A DNA stretch of 64,000 bases from positions 1-64,000 of the forward strand of contig CAIWCD010000023.1 in assembly GCA_903911145.1 (NCBI GenBank), given 5' to 3'. Below the pieces are notes generated by a model. The model worked only from the letters and a program-made list of their open reading frames with translations, had not been told where the DNA came from and did not search any database. This document shows positions 43,548 to 52,878 of this stretch, piece after piece (positions within the stretch are counted from its first letter, which is position 1; every line of letters begins with the position of its first letter). A program made the position numbers and the translations under genes. This DNA comes from an uncultured delta proteobacterium (lineage in GTDB: Bacteria > Myxococcota > Myxococcia > Myxococcales > 40CM-4-68-19).

Positions 43548-44867
43548 ATGTCCATGACCCAGAAGTTGCTCCTGTCCTCCTATCCGAATCTCAAAGACAT
43601 TCCAGGTCCTGTCCCGAGCTTCCCTCTGGGCAATCTGCGCGATCTGAGCAGCCAGTCGATCTGGAAGGTCTCAGAGGATGTGTCGGCGCGGTATGGTCCT
43701 TACGCGCTGCTCTGGGTCTTGAATCAGCCAGTGGTGTTCGTTCACGATCCGAAAGCGATCGACGAGATCCTGGGTGCAAAATCGGCGGCGTTCTTCAAGG
43801 ATGAGCCGCTCGCGGCGATGCGGCCCGCTCTCCGCACCGACACTGCGTTCACGGCCAATGGACCCGAATGGCAACAGTTGCGGCGCACAAGCTTCCTCTC
43901 TGAGTCGATGATGGGGGAGTGGTTGACGAGCGGGTTTGAGCCGGGTCTGAGATTCCTGCGTGCCCGGATCGCGCGCGATCTTCCCCTGCGCAAGGGAGCG
44001 AATCTGGAGGCCTGGCTCTACCGTCTGGTCTTTGATTTCAACAGCCAGATGTGGCTCGGACGTACGGTCAGTGAGACTGCGTTTGGCGCCTATAACAAGA
44101 TCATGGACGCGATCAATGTTCGCTTGACGACCGCGCTTCCCGTGCTGCCTCCGCGCTTCAATCACTATAAGAACATCTGGTATGGCGCGCTCGAGGAGAT
44201 CGTCGAGCAGGTGCGCCATGAACCAGACGGTCATTCGATGGCGCATCACCTCGCCAGGCACAGTCACTTCACGCTGGCCGATCAGGTCAACCATCTCTCC
44301 AATGCCTTTCCAGGCGGCGTCTGGTCCGTGACTGCTGCGATCGGAGACACGCTTGCGCATCTCTGTGCGCAGCCTCGGTTGCTCGCCGATCTGAAAGCGC
44401 AGTTGGCGACGGCTACCCATTCGTATGAAACGGTGGTTGACCCACTGGAACCCAGCATCCGGGAGACCTTTCGACACTCCGCCCCGGTGCCGACATTCAT
44501 GCGCCGCGTGAAGGAGAATCCCGTTACGGTCGGTCAGGTCACACTCGATGGCGGAGTCCGTGTCATGATCGGTGTCTACCCACTCCATCGCAGCGCTGCG
44601 CACTGGTCTGAGCCTGAGACCTACCGACCGGAACGCTGGACGCGGCAGTTGCTGCAGGAGAATCCCTACGGAAGCGACTATCTGTTTCCGTTCGGCCGCG
44701 GACCGAGAGCCTGCCTCGGCTCGGATGTCGCGCTCTTCCAGATCCGTTCAATTCTCACTGCCCTGCTCGGAGATCCGGCGCGGCGGGTCAGCATCGATCC
44801 GGTGAAGGACTACTCATTCTACTTCGGCTGCCGGATGCCCACGGGCCTGCGCGGTTCGATCGCCTGA
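43548..44867 (+). CDS. Cytochrome P450
   Basis: This 439-residue P450 has the complete heme loop FPFGRGPRAC389LG, ExxR motif E306-T-F-R309, and the PERW motif (YRPERWTRQ). At the I-helix oxygen-activation site the sequence is P255-G-G-V-W-S260. The usual acid-alcohol pair (D/E-T) is therefore replaced by V-W, as in some P450s that do peroxide-driven or non-hydroxylating chemistry. There is no N-terminal membrane anchor. It begins 5 bases after the P450-cNMP fusion gene, with a GGAGG site 10 bases upstream of the ATG. The tyrosine-catabolism genes follow 48 bases later. Substrate unknown. Confidence 0.9.
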   Translation: MSMTQKLLLSSYPNLKDIPGPVPSFPLGNLRDLSSQSIWKVSEDVSARYGPYALLWVLNQPVVFVHDPKAIDEILGAKSAAFFKDEPLAAMRPALRTDTAFTANGPEWQQLRRTSFLSESMMGEWLTSGFEPGLRFLRARIARDLPLRKGANLEAWLYRLVFDFNSQMWLGRTVSETAFGAYNKIMDAINVRLTTALPVLPPRFNHYKNIWYGALEEIVEQVRHEPDGHSMAHHLARHSHFTLADQVNHLSNAFPGGVWSVTAAIGDTLAHLCAQPRLLADLKAQLATATHSYETVVDPLEPSIRETFRHSAPVPTFMRRVKENPVTVGQVTLDGGVRVMIGVYPLHRSAAHWSEPETYRPERWTRQLLQENPYGSDYLFPFGRGPRACLGSDVALFQIRSILTALLGDPARRVSIDPVKDYSFYFGCRMPTGLRGSIA

Positions 44868-44915
44868 CAAACGAGGCTGTTGACACTGCGTCCCGAGTGG
44901 GATTCTTGGGCGCGC

Positions 44916-45893
44916 ATGAAGCTTGCGACTTTCAATGACGGTACGCGCGATGGGCGGCTGTTGCTCGTGCGGCGCGATCTCTCCTCGTGGACCGAGGCCA
45001 GGGATATCGCGCCCACGCTGCAGTCCGCGCTCGACGGCTGGGACACGCTCGGGCCGCAGTTGTTCGCGCGCGCCGCAGAGTTGGAGGCAGGTCGGACCAG
45101 CGCCACGCCCTTCGATGCGCACAGGCTCATGGCGCCGCTGCCTCGCGCATATGAATGGATCGACGGCAGCGCCTATCTCAATCACGTCATTCTCGTGCGA
45201 AAGGCCCGCAAGGCCGAGCCGCCGGCGACGCTGCGCACCGATCCGCTCGTCTATCAAGGCGGCAGCGGACACCTGCTCGGCCCCACGGAGAAGATCTCGC
45301 TGCGGGACGAATCGATGGGCTGCGACTTCGAGAGCGAGGTCGTCGTGGTGCTCGGCGATGTTCCGATGGGCGTGCAGGCCGCTGATGCGAGCCGATATAT
45401 CCGATTGATTGGAATCGCCAACGACGTGAGCTTGCGCAACTTGATTCCAGACGAGCTCGCCAAGGGATTCGGATTCCTCCAGGGAAAGCCGGCGACGGCA
45501 TTCTCGCCGGTATTCGTTACGCCCGATGAATTGGGCGCGCATTGGCAGGACGGCCGCGTGCATCTGCGCTTGCAGAGCACTCTGAATGGCTCGGTCGTCG
45601 GCGATTGCGACGCCGGGCCGGCAATGCATTTCTCGTTCTACGAACTGCTCCAGCACGTGGCGCGCACGCGCCGCCTTACCGCGGGAACCATTCTCGGCAG
45701 CGGCACCGTATCCAATGAAGATCGCGCGCGCGGAATCAGCTGCCTCGCCGAGCGGAGAATGATCGAGACGATTGAAGAGGGCGCACCGCGCACGCCCTTC
45801 ATGAAGTATGGCGACCGGATTGCCATCGAAATGAAGCTGCCCTCTGGCGAGAGTCTTTTCGGTCGAATCGAACAGGAGGTCGCTGCTCCATGA
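44916..45893 (+). CDS. Fumarylacetoacetase-family hydrolase
   Basis: The 325-residue enzyme belongs to the FAH family. In the tyrosine pathway it cleaves fumarylacetoacetate to fumarate and acetoacetate. Family motifs include DFESEVVVVLGD with the metal-binding Glu, RYIRLIGIANDVSLRNL, GFGFLQGKPATAFSPVFV, and TAGTILGSGTVSNEDR. The length fits the short bacterial branch. The start at 44916 begins directly at MKLATF, and the codons before it are not coding. Its stop overlaps the start of the isomerase gene in an ATGA junction, so the last two steps of the pathway are translationally coupled. Confidence 0.92.
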   Translation: MKLATFNDGTRDGRLLLVRRDLSSWTEARDIAPTLQSALDGWDTLGPQLFARAAELEAGRTSATPFDAHRLMAPLPRAYEWIDGSAYLNHVILVRKARKAEPPATLRTDPLVYQGGSGHLLGPTEKISLRDESMGCDFESEVVVVLGDVPMGVQAADASRYIRLIGIANDVSLRNLIPDELAKGFGFLQGKPATAFSPVFVTPDELGAHWQDGRVHLRLQSTLNGSVVGDCDAGPAMHFSFYELLQHVARTRRLTAGTILGSGTVSNEDRARGISCLAERRMIETIEEGAPRTPFMKYGDRIAIEMKLPSGESLFGRIEQEVAAP

Positions 45894-46528
45894 AGCTCTA
45901 TAACTATTGGCGCTCGGGCGCGTCGTGGCGCGTACGCAATGCGCTCGCGCTCAAAGGTCTCTCCTTCGAATATGTCGCGGTCAATCTGCTCAGCGGCGAG
46001 CAGCACGCCACAGCGCACCGCGCGCGAAATCCGGCCGGATATGTCCCGGTATTGGAAATCAGCGAGGAAGGACGTGTCGAGCAGCTGACGCAATCGGTGG
46101 CGATCCTCGAATATCTCGAAGAGATGCATCCTGCGCCGCCTCTGTTGCCTGAGAACCCGGTCGCGCGCGCGAAGGTGCGGGGCCTGGTTGAGTTGATGAA
46201 CTCCGGTATCCAGCCTTTTCATAACCTCTCGACGATCAATTCCGTCAAGGAGCTGGGCGGAGATCCGAAGCTCTGGGCGCAGAAGTATCTGCGCAGTGGC
46301 CTTGCCGCGCTCGAGCAGCTCGCCGGGCCGGTCGCGGGGCAATTTCTCTTTGGCGAATCCCCGACCTTTGCCGACTGCTGCCTGGTGCCGCAGCTCTATG
46401 GCGCGCGTCGATTCGGCGTCGAGGCGCAGGAGTTTCCGCTGCTCGCCCGCATCGAAGCGGCCTGTCTTTCGCGCGAGCCGTTCAAGCGGGCCCACGCCGA
46501 TGCGCAGCCTGACGCGGTCCCCGTTTAA
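45890..46528 (+). CDS. maiA: Maleylacetoacetate isomerase (zeta-class GST)
   Basis: The 212-residue enzyme isomerises maleylacetoacetate to fumarylacetoacetate using glutathione. The N-terminal thioredoxin-fold domain has the zeta-class signature SGASWRVRNAL (active-site Ser/Cys region) and the cis-Pro in GYVPVLEI, then QSVAILEYLEE for the glutathione gamma-Glu. The C-terminal helical domain has PTFADCCLVPQLYGARRF. The start overlaps the FAH stop by four bases. It converts the product of homogentisate dioxygenase, encoded two genes downstream, into the substrate of the preceding gene product. Confidence 0.95.
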   Translation: MKLYNYWRSGASWRVRNALALKGLSFEYVAVNLLSGEQHATAHRARNPAGYVPVLEISEEGRVEQLTQSVAILEYLEEMHPAPPLLPENPVARAKVRGLVELMNSGIQPFHNLSTINSVKELGGDPKLWAQKYLRSGLAALEQLAGPVAGQFLFGESPTFADCCLVPQLYGARRFGVEAQEFPLLARIEAACLSREPFKRAHADAQPDAVPV

Positions 46529-46579
46529 TCATTCTTTAATTTCCTGATTCTATTCGCCCCGAAGCACGGAGAGACGAAC

Positions 46580-47737
46580 ATGGCACGTGAGCCGCTTGGA
46601 ATCATTGGATTGGAACTTGCGCATTGGTATGTGACCGATCTTGAGCGCACGCGCCGCTTCTATACGGAGCTGCTCGATTTCGCTGAGCTCGGCGAATCAG
46701 ACGAGGCGCGCACGGCGTCGGGCAAGCAGAAGTCGCTTCTCTTTCAGGCCGGCGACGTGCGCCTGCTCTGCAGCCAGCCGATCGGTGAGGGCGGCAGGGC
46801 GCACCGCTGGCTCGCAAAGCACCCCGAAGGAGTCGGCACGCTCGTTTTCCAGGTTGCGGACATCGAGCAGACCTGGCGCCTGCTCGAGCAGCGCGGCGGC
46901 ACGATGATCGACGAGATCCAGCGCGACACCGACGCGCGCGGCGGAAAGCTCGCCTGGTTCTCGATTACAACTCCATTCGGCAATACCACCTTCCGATTCG
47001 TCCAGCGGGACGGGTATACGAATCTATTCCCGGGGTTCCGCTATTACGACACGCCGCGGGGCGGGAAGAATCGATTCGGATTCGATAAGGTCGATCACGT
47101 CACCTCGAACTTCCGCACGCTCAAGCCGATGGAGCTGTGGATGAAGGAGGTCATGTCCTTCGAGGAGTTCTGGTCGATCGAATTCCATACCCAGGATGCG
47201 ATTGAACGCGGCAACCAGCACGGCTCTGGACTCAAGAGCATTGTGCTCTGGGACCCGCACAGCGGCGTGAAGTTCGCGAACAACGAGCCAGCGCGGCCGA
47301 ATTTCAAACGTTCCCAGATCAACGTCTTCGTCGAAGATCACCGCGACGCTGGCATCCAGCATCTGGCGCTGACGGTGAAGGATATCGTCGCGTCAGTGCG
47401 CGCGATGAAGGCACAGCCGGGCGTTGATTTCCTCAATACCCCAGGCTCCTATTACGACTATATGCCGGAGCGGTTGGTGAAGTCGGGCGTCGGCCAGATC
47501 GACGAGAAGATCGAGGACCTGCGGCAGCTCGGTATCCTCGTCGATGGGGGCAAGCCGCACAGCTATCTGCTGCAGATCTTCATGAAGGAGGCGGGGCACC
47601 TGCTCAACGATCCGAAGGCCGGTCCGTTCTTCTATGAGATCATCCAGCGCAAGGGCGACCCCGGCTTCGGCGGCGGTAACTTCCGCGCGCTCTTTGAGTC
47701 GATTGAACGGGCGCAGCGCGAGTCGGTCCGCGGGTAA
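46580..47737 (+). CDS. hpd: 4-Hydroxyphenylpyruvate dioxygenase
   Basis: The 385-residue non-heme iron enzyme converts 4-hydroxyphenylpyruvate to homogentisate. It has two VOC-fold halves. The catalytic C-terminal half shows the iron ligands His in FDKVDHVTSNF, His in AGIQHLALTVKDI and Glu in GPFFYEIIQRKGDPGFGGGNF, with the product-side FGGGNF ending typical of the family. Length and motif order match family members. A GGAG site lies eight bases upstream of the ATG. The gene follows the isomerase after 51 bases. Confidence 0.97.
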   Translation: MAREPLGIIGLELAHWYVTDLERTRRFYTELLDFAELGESDEARTASGKQKSLLFQAGDVRLLCSQPIGEGGRAHRWLAKHPEGVGTLVFQVADIEQTWRLLEQRGGTMIDEIQRDTDARGGKLAWFSITTPFGNTTFRFVQRDGYTNLFPGFRYYDTPRGGKNRFGFDKVDHVTSNFRTLKPMELWMKEVMSFEEFWSIEFHTQDAIERGNQHGSGLKSIVLWDPHSGVKFANNEPARPNFKRSQINVFVEDHRDAGIQHLALTVKDIVASVRAMKAQPGVDFLNTPGSYYDYMPERLVKSGVGQIDEKIEDLRQLGILVDGGKPHSYLLQIFMKEAGHLLNDPKAGPFFYEIIQRKGDPGFGGGNFRALFESIERAQRESVRG

Positions 47738-47759
47738 TCAACGCAACCAGGAGGTTCCC

Positions 47760-48920
47760 ATGTTTGAACGTACTGCAGTTGGTTCAATTCCCCGCAAGCA
47801 CCATATCCAGCACCGCGGCGCGGGAGGGAATCTCCTTCACGAGGAGTGCATCACGCAGGATGGATTCGATGGGCCATATACCATCGCCTATCACCTCCGC
47901 GCGCCGCACCTCCAATCGTTGGCACCGGTGGCGGAGCAGTTTCTTGCTCCCGCGGCAACGCCGCCGCAGCCGATGGCCAAACGCCATTACCGTTCACTGC
48001 AGTTGACGCACGCGGGAGGAACGGCGCTCTCGAATCGCACGCCTCTCCTGTTCAACGCCGACGTCACGCTCGGCCTCTGCCGTCCCGATCGCGCGGATAT
48101 CGCCTACTTCAACAACGCTGATGGCGACGAGCTGTTCTACGTGCAGACCGGCGGCGGAATGCTCCGCACCATGTTTGGCGATCTCCGCTTCAATGCCGAG
48201 GATTACGTCTATATCCCGCGCGGGACCGTGCATCGCTTCATCCCGGATGCGAACGCGAAGCAGGAGTGGCTCTGGATGGAGCTGCGCGGCGGGCTGCATA
48301 TCCCGAAGCAGTGGCGCAATCCGGTCGGCCAGTTGCGCATGGACGCGCCGTATAGTCACCGCGATTTCCGCAAGGTCGAGTTCGTCGGTCCGCTCGATGA
48401 AGGGCTGCGCCAGTTGGTAATTAAGCGCGGCGATGCCTTTCACGGCTTCACCTATCCCGATTCACCGCTCGATATCGTCGGCTGGGACGGTTCGGTCTAT
48501 CCCTGGGCCTTCCCCATCCTGAATTTCCAGCCGCGCGTGGGGCTCGTTCATCTCCCGCCGACCTGGCACGGTACGTTCGCCTCACGCGGTTCGCTCGTCT
48601 GCAGCTTCGTACCGCGGCTCACGGACTTCCATCCCGAGGCGATCCCCTGCCCGTATCCGCATAGCAGCGTCGATATGGACGAGTTCATCTTCTATTGCCG
48701 CGGCAACTTCACCTCGCGGCGCGGCGTCGGGCCGGGAAGCATCAGCCATCATCCGGCAGGGATCGCGCACGGGCCCCATCCGGGGGCATATGAGGCAAGT
48801 ATCGGTGCTGCTTCGACGAGCGAGCTGGCGGTGATGCTCGATACGACGCTGCCGCTTATACCAACCGCGGCGGCGCTCTCGGTGGAAGACCCCGATTACC
48901 ACCAGAGCTTTATTCCCTGA
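47760..48920 (+). CDS. hmgA: Homogentisate 1,2-dioxygenase
   Basis: The 386-residue cupin-type iron dioxygenase opens the homogentisate ring to maleylacetoacetate. It carries ADGDELFYVQTGGG, the catalytic-His motif PRGTVHRFIPD, the FVPRLTDFHPEAIP stretch, and HHPAGIAHGPHPGAYEAS with the iron-binding His pair. The start has a perfect AGGAGG site five bases upstream. Length is on the short side of the family (about 390-440). With the three genes before it, it completes the route from 4-hydroxyphenylpyruvate to fumarate and acetoacetate. It ends 12 bases from the convergent xanthine dehydrogenase gene. Confidence 0.96.
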   Translation: MFERTAVGSIPRKHHIQHRGAGGNLLHEECITQDGFDGPYTIAYHLRAPHLQSLAPVAEQFLAPAATPPQPMAKRHYRSLQLTHAGGTALSNRTPLLFNADVTLGLCRPDRADIAYFNNADGDELFYVQTGGGMLRTMFGDLRFNAEDYVYIPRGTVHRFIPDANAKQEWLWMELRGGLHIPKQWRNPVGQLRMDAPYSHRDFRKVEFVGPLDEGLRQLVIKRGDAFHGFTYPDSPLDIVGWDGSVYPWAFPILNFQPRVGLVHLPPTWHGTFASRGSLVCSFVPRLTDFHPEAIPCPYPHSSVDMDEFIFYCRGNFTSRRGVGPGSISHHPAGIAHGPHPGAYEASIGAASTSELAVMLDTTLPLIPTAAALSVEDPDYHQSFIP

Positions 48921-48932
48921 TCGGTTCGCCTG

Positions 48933-51900
48933 CTAACTGCGCAGGCGCGCACGCACGGCGTGGAAGATCGCCTCGTGCGTTGCCGGCGAGGGCAGGGGGA
49001 TATCTCCGCCGGGATTTCCAAACGCCGCGATTGCATCGCGAATCGCCTCGCGCGCTGATATCGCGAGCATCAACGGCGGCTCTCCAACCGCTTTGCTGCC
49101 GTGCACGACATTCGCCTGCGTCGCGCGCGTGAGCAGCTTGACGCGCATTTCGTACGGCGCGTCTCCAATCGTCGGGATCTGATAGGTGCTCGCCGAGTGG
49201 GTCAGGAGCTTTCCCTCGGGCGTCCATTTCAGCTCCTCGCTCGTCAGCCAGCCAACGCCCTGCACGAACGCGCCCTCGACCTGCCCGCGATCGATGCGCG
49301 GATTCAGTGAGTCGCCAACGTCCTGCAGAATATCAACGCGGCGCAGGCGCTTCATTCCCGTCAATCCGTCGATCTCGACCTCGCTGACCGCGGCGCCATA
49401 GGAGAAGTAATGAAAGGGTCGGCCTGTTCCTGTCGCCTTGTCATAGGCGAGGTCCGGCGTTCGATAGTATCCCGTGCTCGATAAGCTGATTTGACCGAAA
49501 TAGGCCCGCTCCGCGAGTTGGTTGAACGCAAGCTTCGTCGCGGGCGACTGCTGCGACCAGAAGAGACCGTCCTCGAGTGCAATCGACTCGGGCGCGACGG
49601 GCCGCGAGAGCGTCTCGCTGAGCATCCGCGCTGCCACTGGGCGTAGACGCTCACGCAGCGTGGCGCAGGCCGCCTGCACTGCAGCGCCGTTCAGGTCAGC
49701 GCCGCTTGAGGCGGCCGTTGCCGACGTATTCGGAACTTTATCGGTCTGCGTCTTCATCGCCCGCACGTGCTCGGTGCGCACGCCGAGTTCGCGCGAGACC
49801 ACACCGACCACCTTGCTATGCAGTCCTTGCCCCATCTCCGTGCCGCCGTGGTTCACCTGCACCGTTCCATCGCGATAGATGAGAACGAGCGCACCGGCCT
49901 GGTTGAGGAACGACGCAGTGAACGAGATGCCGAATTTCAATGGCGTGATCGCAATCCCGCGCTTGCACCATTCATTCGACCGATTAAACGCTGCGATCTC
50001 CGCGCGGCGCGATTTCAATTCCGCGCTCTCGACCAACTCGCTCCAGATCCGCTCAATGCGGTTGTCGTCAAGATGCTGCCCGTAATGCGTCGTGTTCGTC
50101 TCGGGCCGCGCTGCGCGATAGAGATTCCGCTCGCGGACTACCTCGGGCGCAAGCGAGAGCGCGCGGGCGACGCGGTCGAGGATCTCCTCGATGACCACCA
50201 TCCCCTGCGGTCCTCCGAATCCACGAAAGGCGGTATGTGAGACCACATTGGTATTGCAGACCCGCCCTTCGAAACGCAGCGCGGGCAGGTGATAGGAATT
50301 ATCGAGATGAAAGAGTGCGCGATCGAGGATTGATTCCGAGAGATCGAGCGCATATCCGCCGTCGGAGAAGAGCGCGACCTTCACTCCCTGGATCGCGCCC
50401 GCGTCGTCGAAACCGACCTCATATCTGGCATAGAACGGGTGGCGCTTTCCCGTCGTCACCATATCGATATCGCGATCGAGCTGGATGCGCGCGGGCTTTC
50501 CGGTGCGCATGGCGGCGAGCGCGCAGAGTGCGGCAAAAGCGTTCCCCTGCGTCTCCTTGCCTCCGAATCCACCGCCCATTCGCGGCGACTGCACCACGAC
50601 CTTGTTGCTCGGCAGATGCAGCACGTGCGAGACGACCGCCTGGATCTCCGACGGGTGCTGTGTCGAGGAGACGACGAAGACATCTCCATCATCGCCGCGC
50701 TCGGCCCAGGCCGATTGGCTCTCGAGATAGAAATGCTCCTGGCCGCCAATATTGAGCTCGCCCGCGACGCGATGCGGACTGCCTCGCAGCGCGCTCTCGA
50801 CGTCGCCGCGCTGGATCACGTGGGGATTGGTATGGAAGCGATTGGCCGCGATGGCAGCGGATATGCCGATGATCGCGGGCTTCGGCGCATATTCGACGAC
50901 GATCGTCGCTGCGGCCGCGCGCGCCTGCGCAAGCGTCTGTGCGACCACCATTGCAACCATCTGTCCGACGAAGAGAACCTCGTGGGCAGCCAGCAGCGGC
51001 TCGTCTTTTCGAATCGCGCCGATCTCGTTCTCGCCGGGGATCTCTGCGGCCGTAATGATATCGACAACGCCCGGCATTGCCCGTGCGGCCGACGTATCGA
51101 GCTTTGTAATGGCGGCGTGTGCGTGCGGCGAGAGCAGTGGCCAGAGTTCGAGCATTCCGCCGCGTTGGCTCGCCTGATCGTCGACGTAGAGCGCGCTGCC
51201 GGTCACGTGTCCCCAGGCGCTGTCGTGCCGCATCGCGCGTGAGGGCTCGTTGTCGACGAGCTGCTCCACGTGCGGAAGAAAGTCGAGCGCACCGTCCTGC
51301 GGCGGGCTTTCGAGACCGAGGAGATACTTGCGCAGCAGAGAGGAGACGAGCGCGCGACGCACTTCGGCGCTTCCGCGGACGTCGCTGATGGGGTTGAACT
51401 CGCGTGCGATCGAGGACTCGGCGAGCGCGACCGTCTCTTCGTCGAGCAAGCGACCGACGAGGAGCGCCTCGGTGTTCTTCGCGCGAATTGGCGTTGCCGC
51501 GACACCGCCGAATCCGAGACGCGCATGGCGCACGCGATTGTCCGGATCGAGCTCGAGCAGCATTCCCGCTGCGACGATGGAGATATCGAGTTCGCGCCGC
51601 TTGCTCACCTTGAAACTCGTCGCGCGCACCAACCCGTCGGTCGGCAGCGAGAGCGGAACGTGTATGGCCGTGACGATCTCGTCCGCGCCCAGCAAGGTCT
51701 TGCGATATCCGACGAAGAACTCCGCAAGTGGAACGCGTCGCTCTCCGCGCACGGAGCGCAGCGCGAGCGACGCATCGAGCGAGAGAAGGACCGGCGCGAG
51801 ATCGCCGATTGGAGATGCCGTGACGAGGTTGCCGGAGACGGTGGCGCGGTTGCGGATCGCGCGCGCGGCGAAGACCTTGAGCATCTTGCGCAGGCCGTGC

Positions 51901-52808
51901 AGGCGGTCAGCGCGTGGATCCCCGGCCGGCTGCGCGATCGTCTCTTCGAGCTGTGTGAGCGTCGCAGCGCCGCCGATGATCAGCTCGTCCGCGCTGCGCG
52001 TGATCCGGCGCAATTCGGGAACGCCTTCGGTCGAGATCAGCCGCGGGAGCGCACGCAGCTTCTTGTTGCGCTCGACGCCCAGCTCGGTCGCGCCAGCGAT
52101 GAGCAGTGCCGTCGGATCTGCCGCACGCAGTTCACAGAGCTCGGTGAGCGTCGTCGGTCGTTGAAATCGATCTCCGTGTGCCGAGATATCGACCGGGGCG
52201 AGCTGCGTGCGCGCATCCGCGCCGAGCGGCACCAGGAGCGGATCTCCGGCGACGCCACCGTGGTCGTGGACCTCGCGCGCCTGCAGCATCGCGTCGCGGA
52301 TCGGTCGATAACCAGTGCAGCGGCAGAGGTTCCCCGCGAGCTGATCGGCAAGCTCGACGCGGCGATTGGCGCACGCGGCCGGTGAACTTCCCCGATCAAT
52401 ATCGGCGCGGTAATAGCCTTCGACCATCGACGCGACGAATCCGGGAGTGCAGAAACCGCACTGCGAGCCGCACTGTTCGACCATCGCTGATTGCACAGGG
52501 TGCGGATGCTCGCGCGAGCCGACGCCCTCGACGGTTACCAATTCGCGCCCGGCGATCGCGCCGAGAAACGTGATGCACGAATTGACTGCGCGATAGGTCG
52601 GTCGATCCTGCGCGTCGGTGTCGACGAGCAGCACGGTGCAGGCGCCGCAATCTCCCTCAGCGCAGCCCTCCTTGCTGCCGGTCAGTCCGCTGGAGCGGAG
52701 ATATTCGAGAAGCGTCGTCGTCGGCGAGGCGTCGCGCACCTCGCGGGTGGCGCCGTTGAGCGTGAACGTGATCGACGAGAGGGTCTGGGTCGGCGTGCCG
52801 TTGCGCAT
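48933..52808 (-). CDS. Single-chain xanthine dehydrogenase
   Basis: This 1291-residue molybdo-flavoenzyme oxidises hypoxanthine and xanthine to urate. All parts are in one chain. The [2Fe-2S] cluster I ligands are C49, C54, C57 and C78. Cluster II uses CGFC (C117, C120) and CRC (C162, C164). The FAD domain at about 210-500 has LLIAGATELGVERN and the TVSGNLVTASPIGDL stretch. The Moco domain fills about 530-1290, with GGGFGGKETQ, FRGFGGPQ and the catalytic-Glu motif KAVGEPPL near residue 1240. Most bacteria split this into XdhA and XdhB; one chain is the eukaryotic layout. The start at 52808 is an ATG. The neighbouring tyrosine catabolism genes converge on it. Confidence 0.93.
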   Translation of the reverse strand: MRNGTPTQTLSSITFTLNGATREVRDASPTTTLLEYLRSSGLTGSKEGCAEGDCGACTVLLVDTDAQDRPTYRAVNSCITFLGAIAGRELVTVEGVGSREHPHPVQSAMVEQCGSQCGFCTPGFVASMVEGYYRADIDRGSSPAACANRRVELADQLAGNLCRCTGYRPIRDAMLQAREVHDHGGVAGDPLLVPLGADARTQLAPVDISAHGDRFQRPTTLTELCELRAADPTALLIAGATELGVERNKKLRALPRLISTEGVPELRRITRSADELIIGGAATLTQLEETIAQPAGDPRADRLHGLRKMLKVFAARAIRNRATVSGNLVTASPIGDLAPVLLSLDASLALRSVRGERRVPLAEFFVGYRKTLLGADEIVTAIHVPLSLPTDGLVRATSFKVSKRRELDISIVAAGMLLELDPDNRVRHARLGFGGVAATPIRAKNTEALLVGRLLDEETVALAESSIAREFNPISDVRGSAEVRRALVSSLLRKYLLGLESPPQDGALDFLPHVEQLVDNEPSRAMRHDSAWGHVTGSALYVDDQASQRGGMLELWPLLSPHAHAAITKLDTSAARAMPGVVDIITAAEIPGENEIGAIRKDEPLLAAHEVLFVGQMVAMVVAQTLAQARAAAATIVVEYAPKPAIIGISAAIAANRFHTNPHVIQRGDVESALRGSPHRVAGELNIGGQEHFYLESQSAWAERGDDGDVFVVSSTQHPSEIQAVVSHVLHLPSNKVVVQSPRMGGGFGGKETQGNAFAALCALAAMRTGKPARIQLDRDIDMVTTGKRHPFYARYEVGFDDAGAIQGVKVALFSDGGYALDLSESILDRALFHLDNSYHLPALRFEGRVCNTNVVSHTAFRGFGGPQGMVVIEEILDRVARALSLAPEVVRERNLYRAARPETNTTHYGQHLDDNRIERIWSELVESAELKSRRAEIAAFNRSNEWCKRGIAITPLKFGISFTASFLNQAGALVLIYRDGTVQVNHGGTEMGQGLHSKVVGVVSRELGVRTEHVRAMKTQTDKVPNTSATAASSGADLNGAAVQAACATLRERLRPVAARMLSETLSRPVAPESIALEDGLFWSQQSPATKLAFNQLAERAYFGQISLSSTGYYRTPDLAYDKATGTGRPFHYFSYGAAVSEVEIDGLTGMKRLRRVDILQDVGDSLNPRIDRGQVEGAFVQGVGWLTSEELKWTPEGKLLTHSASTYQIPTIGDAPYEMRVKLLTRATQANVVHGSKAVGEPPLMLAISAREAIRDAIAAFGNPGGDIPLPSPATHEAIFHAVRARLRS

Positions 52809-52878
52809 CGAGGGCGCACCCTACGAAACAAATCACGCTCCGACCACAGAACTCCTCTCGACATCTTACCGCTGCGGT

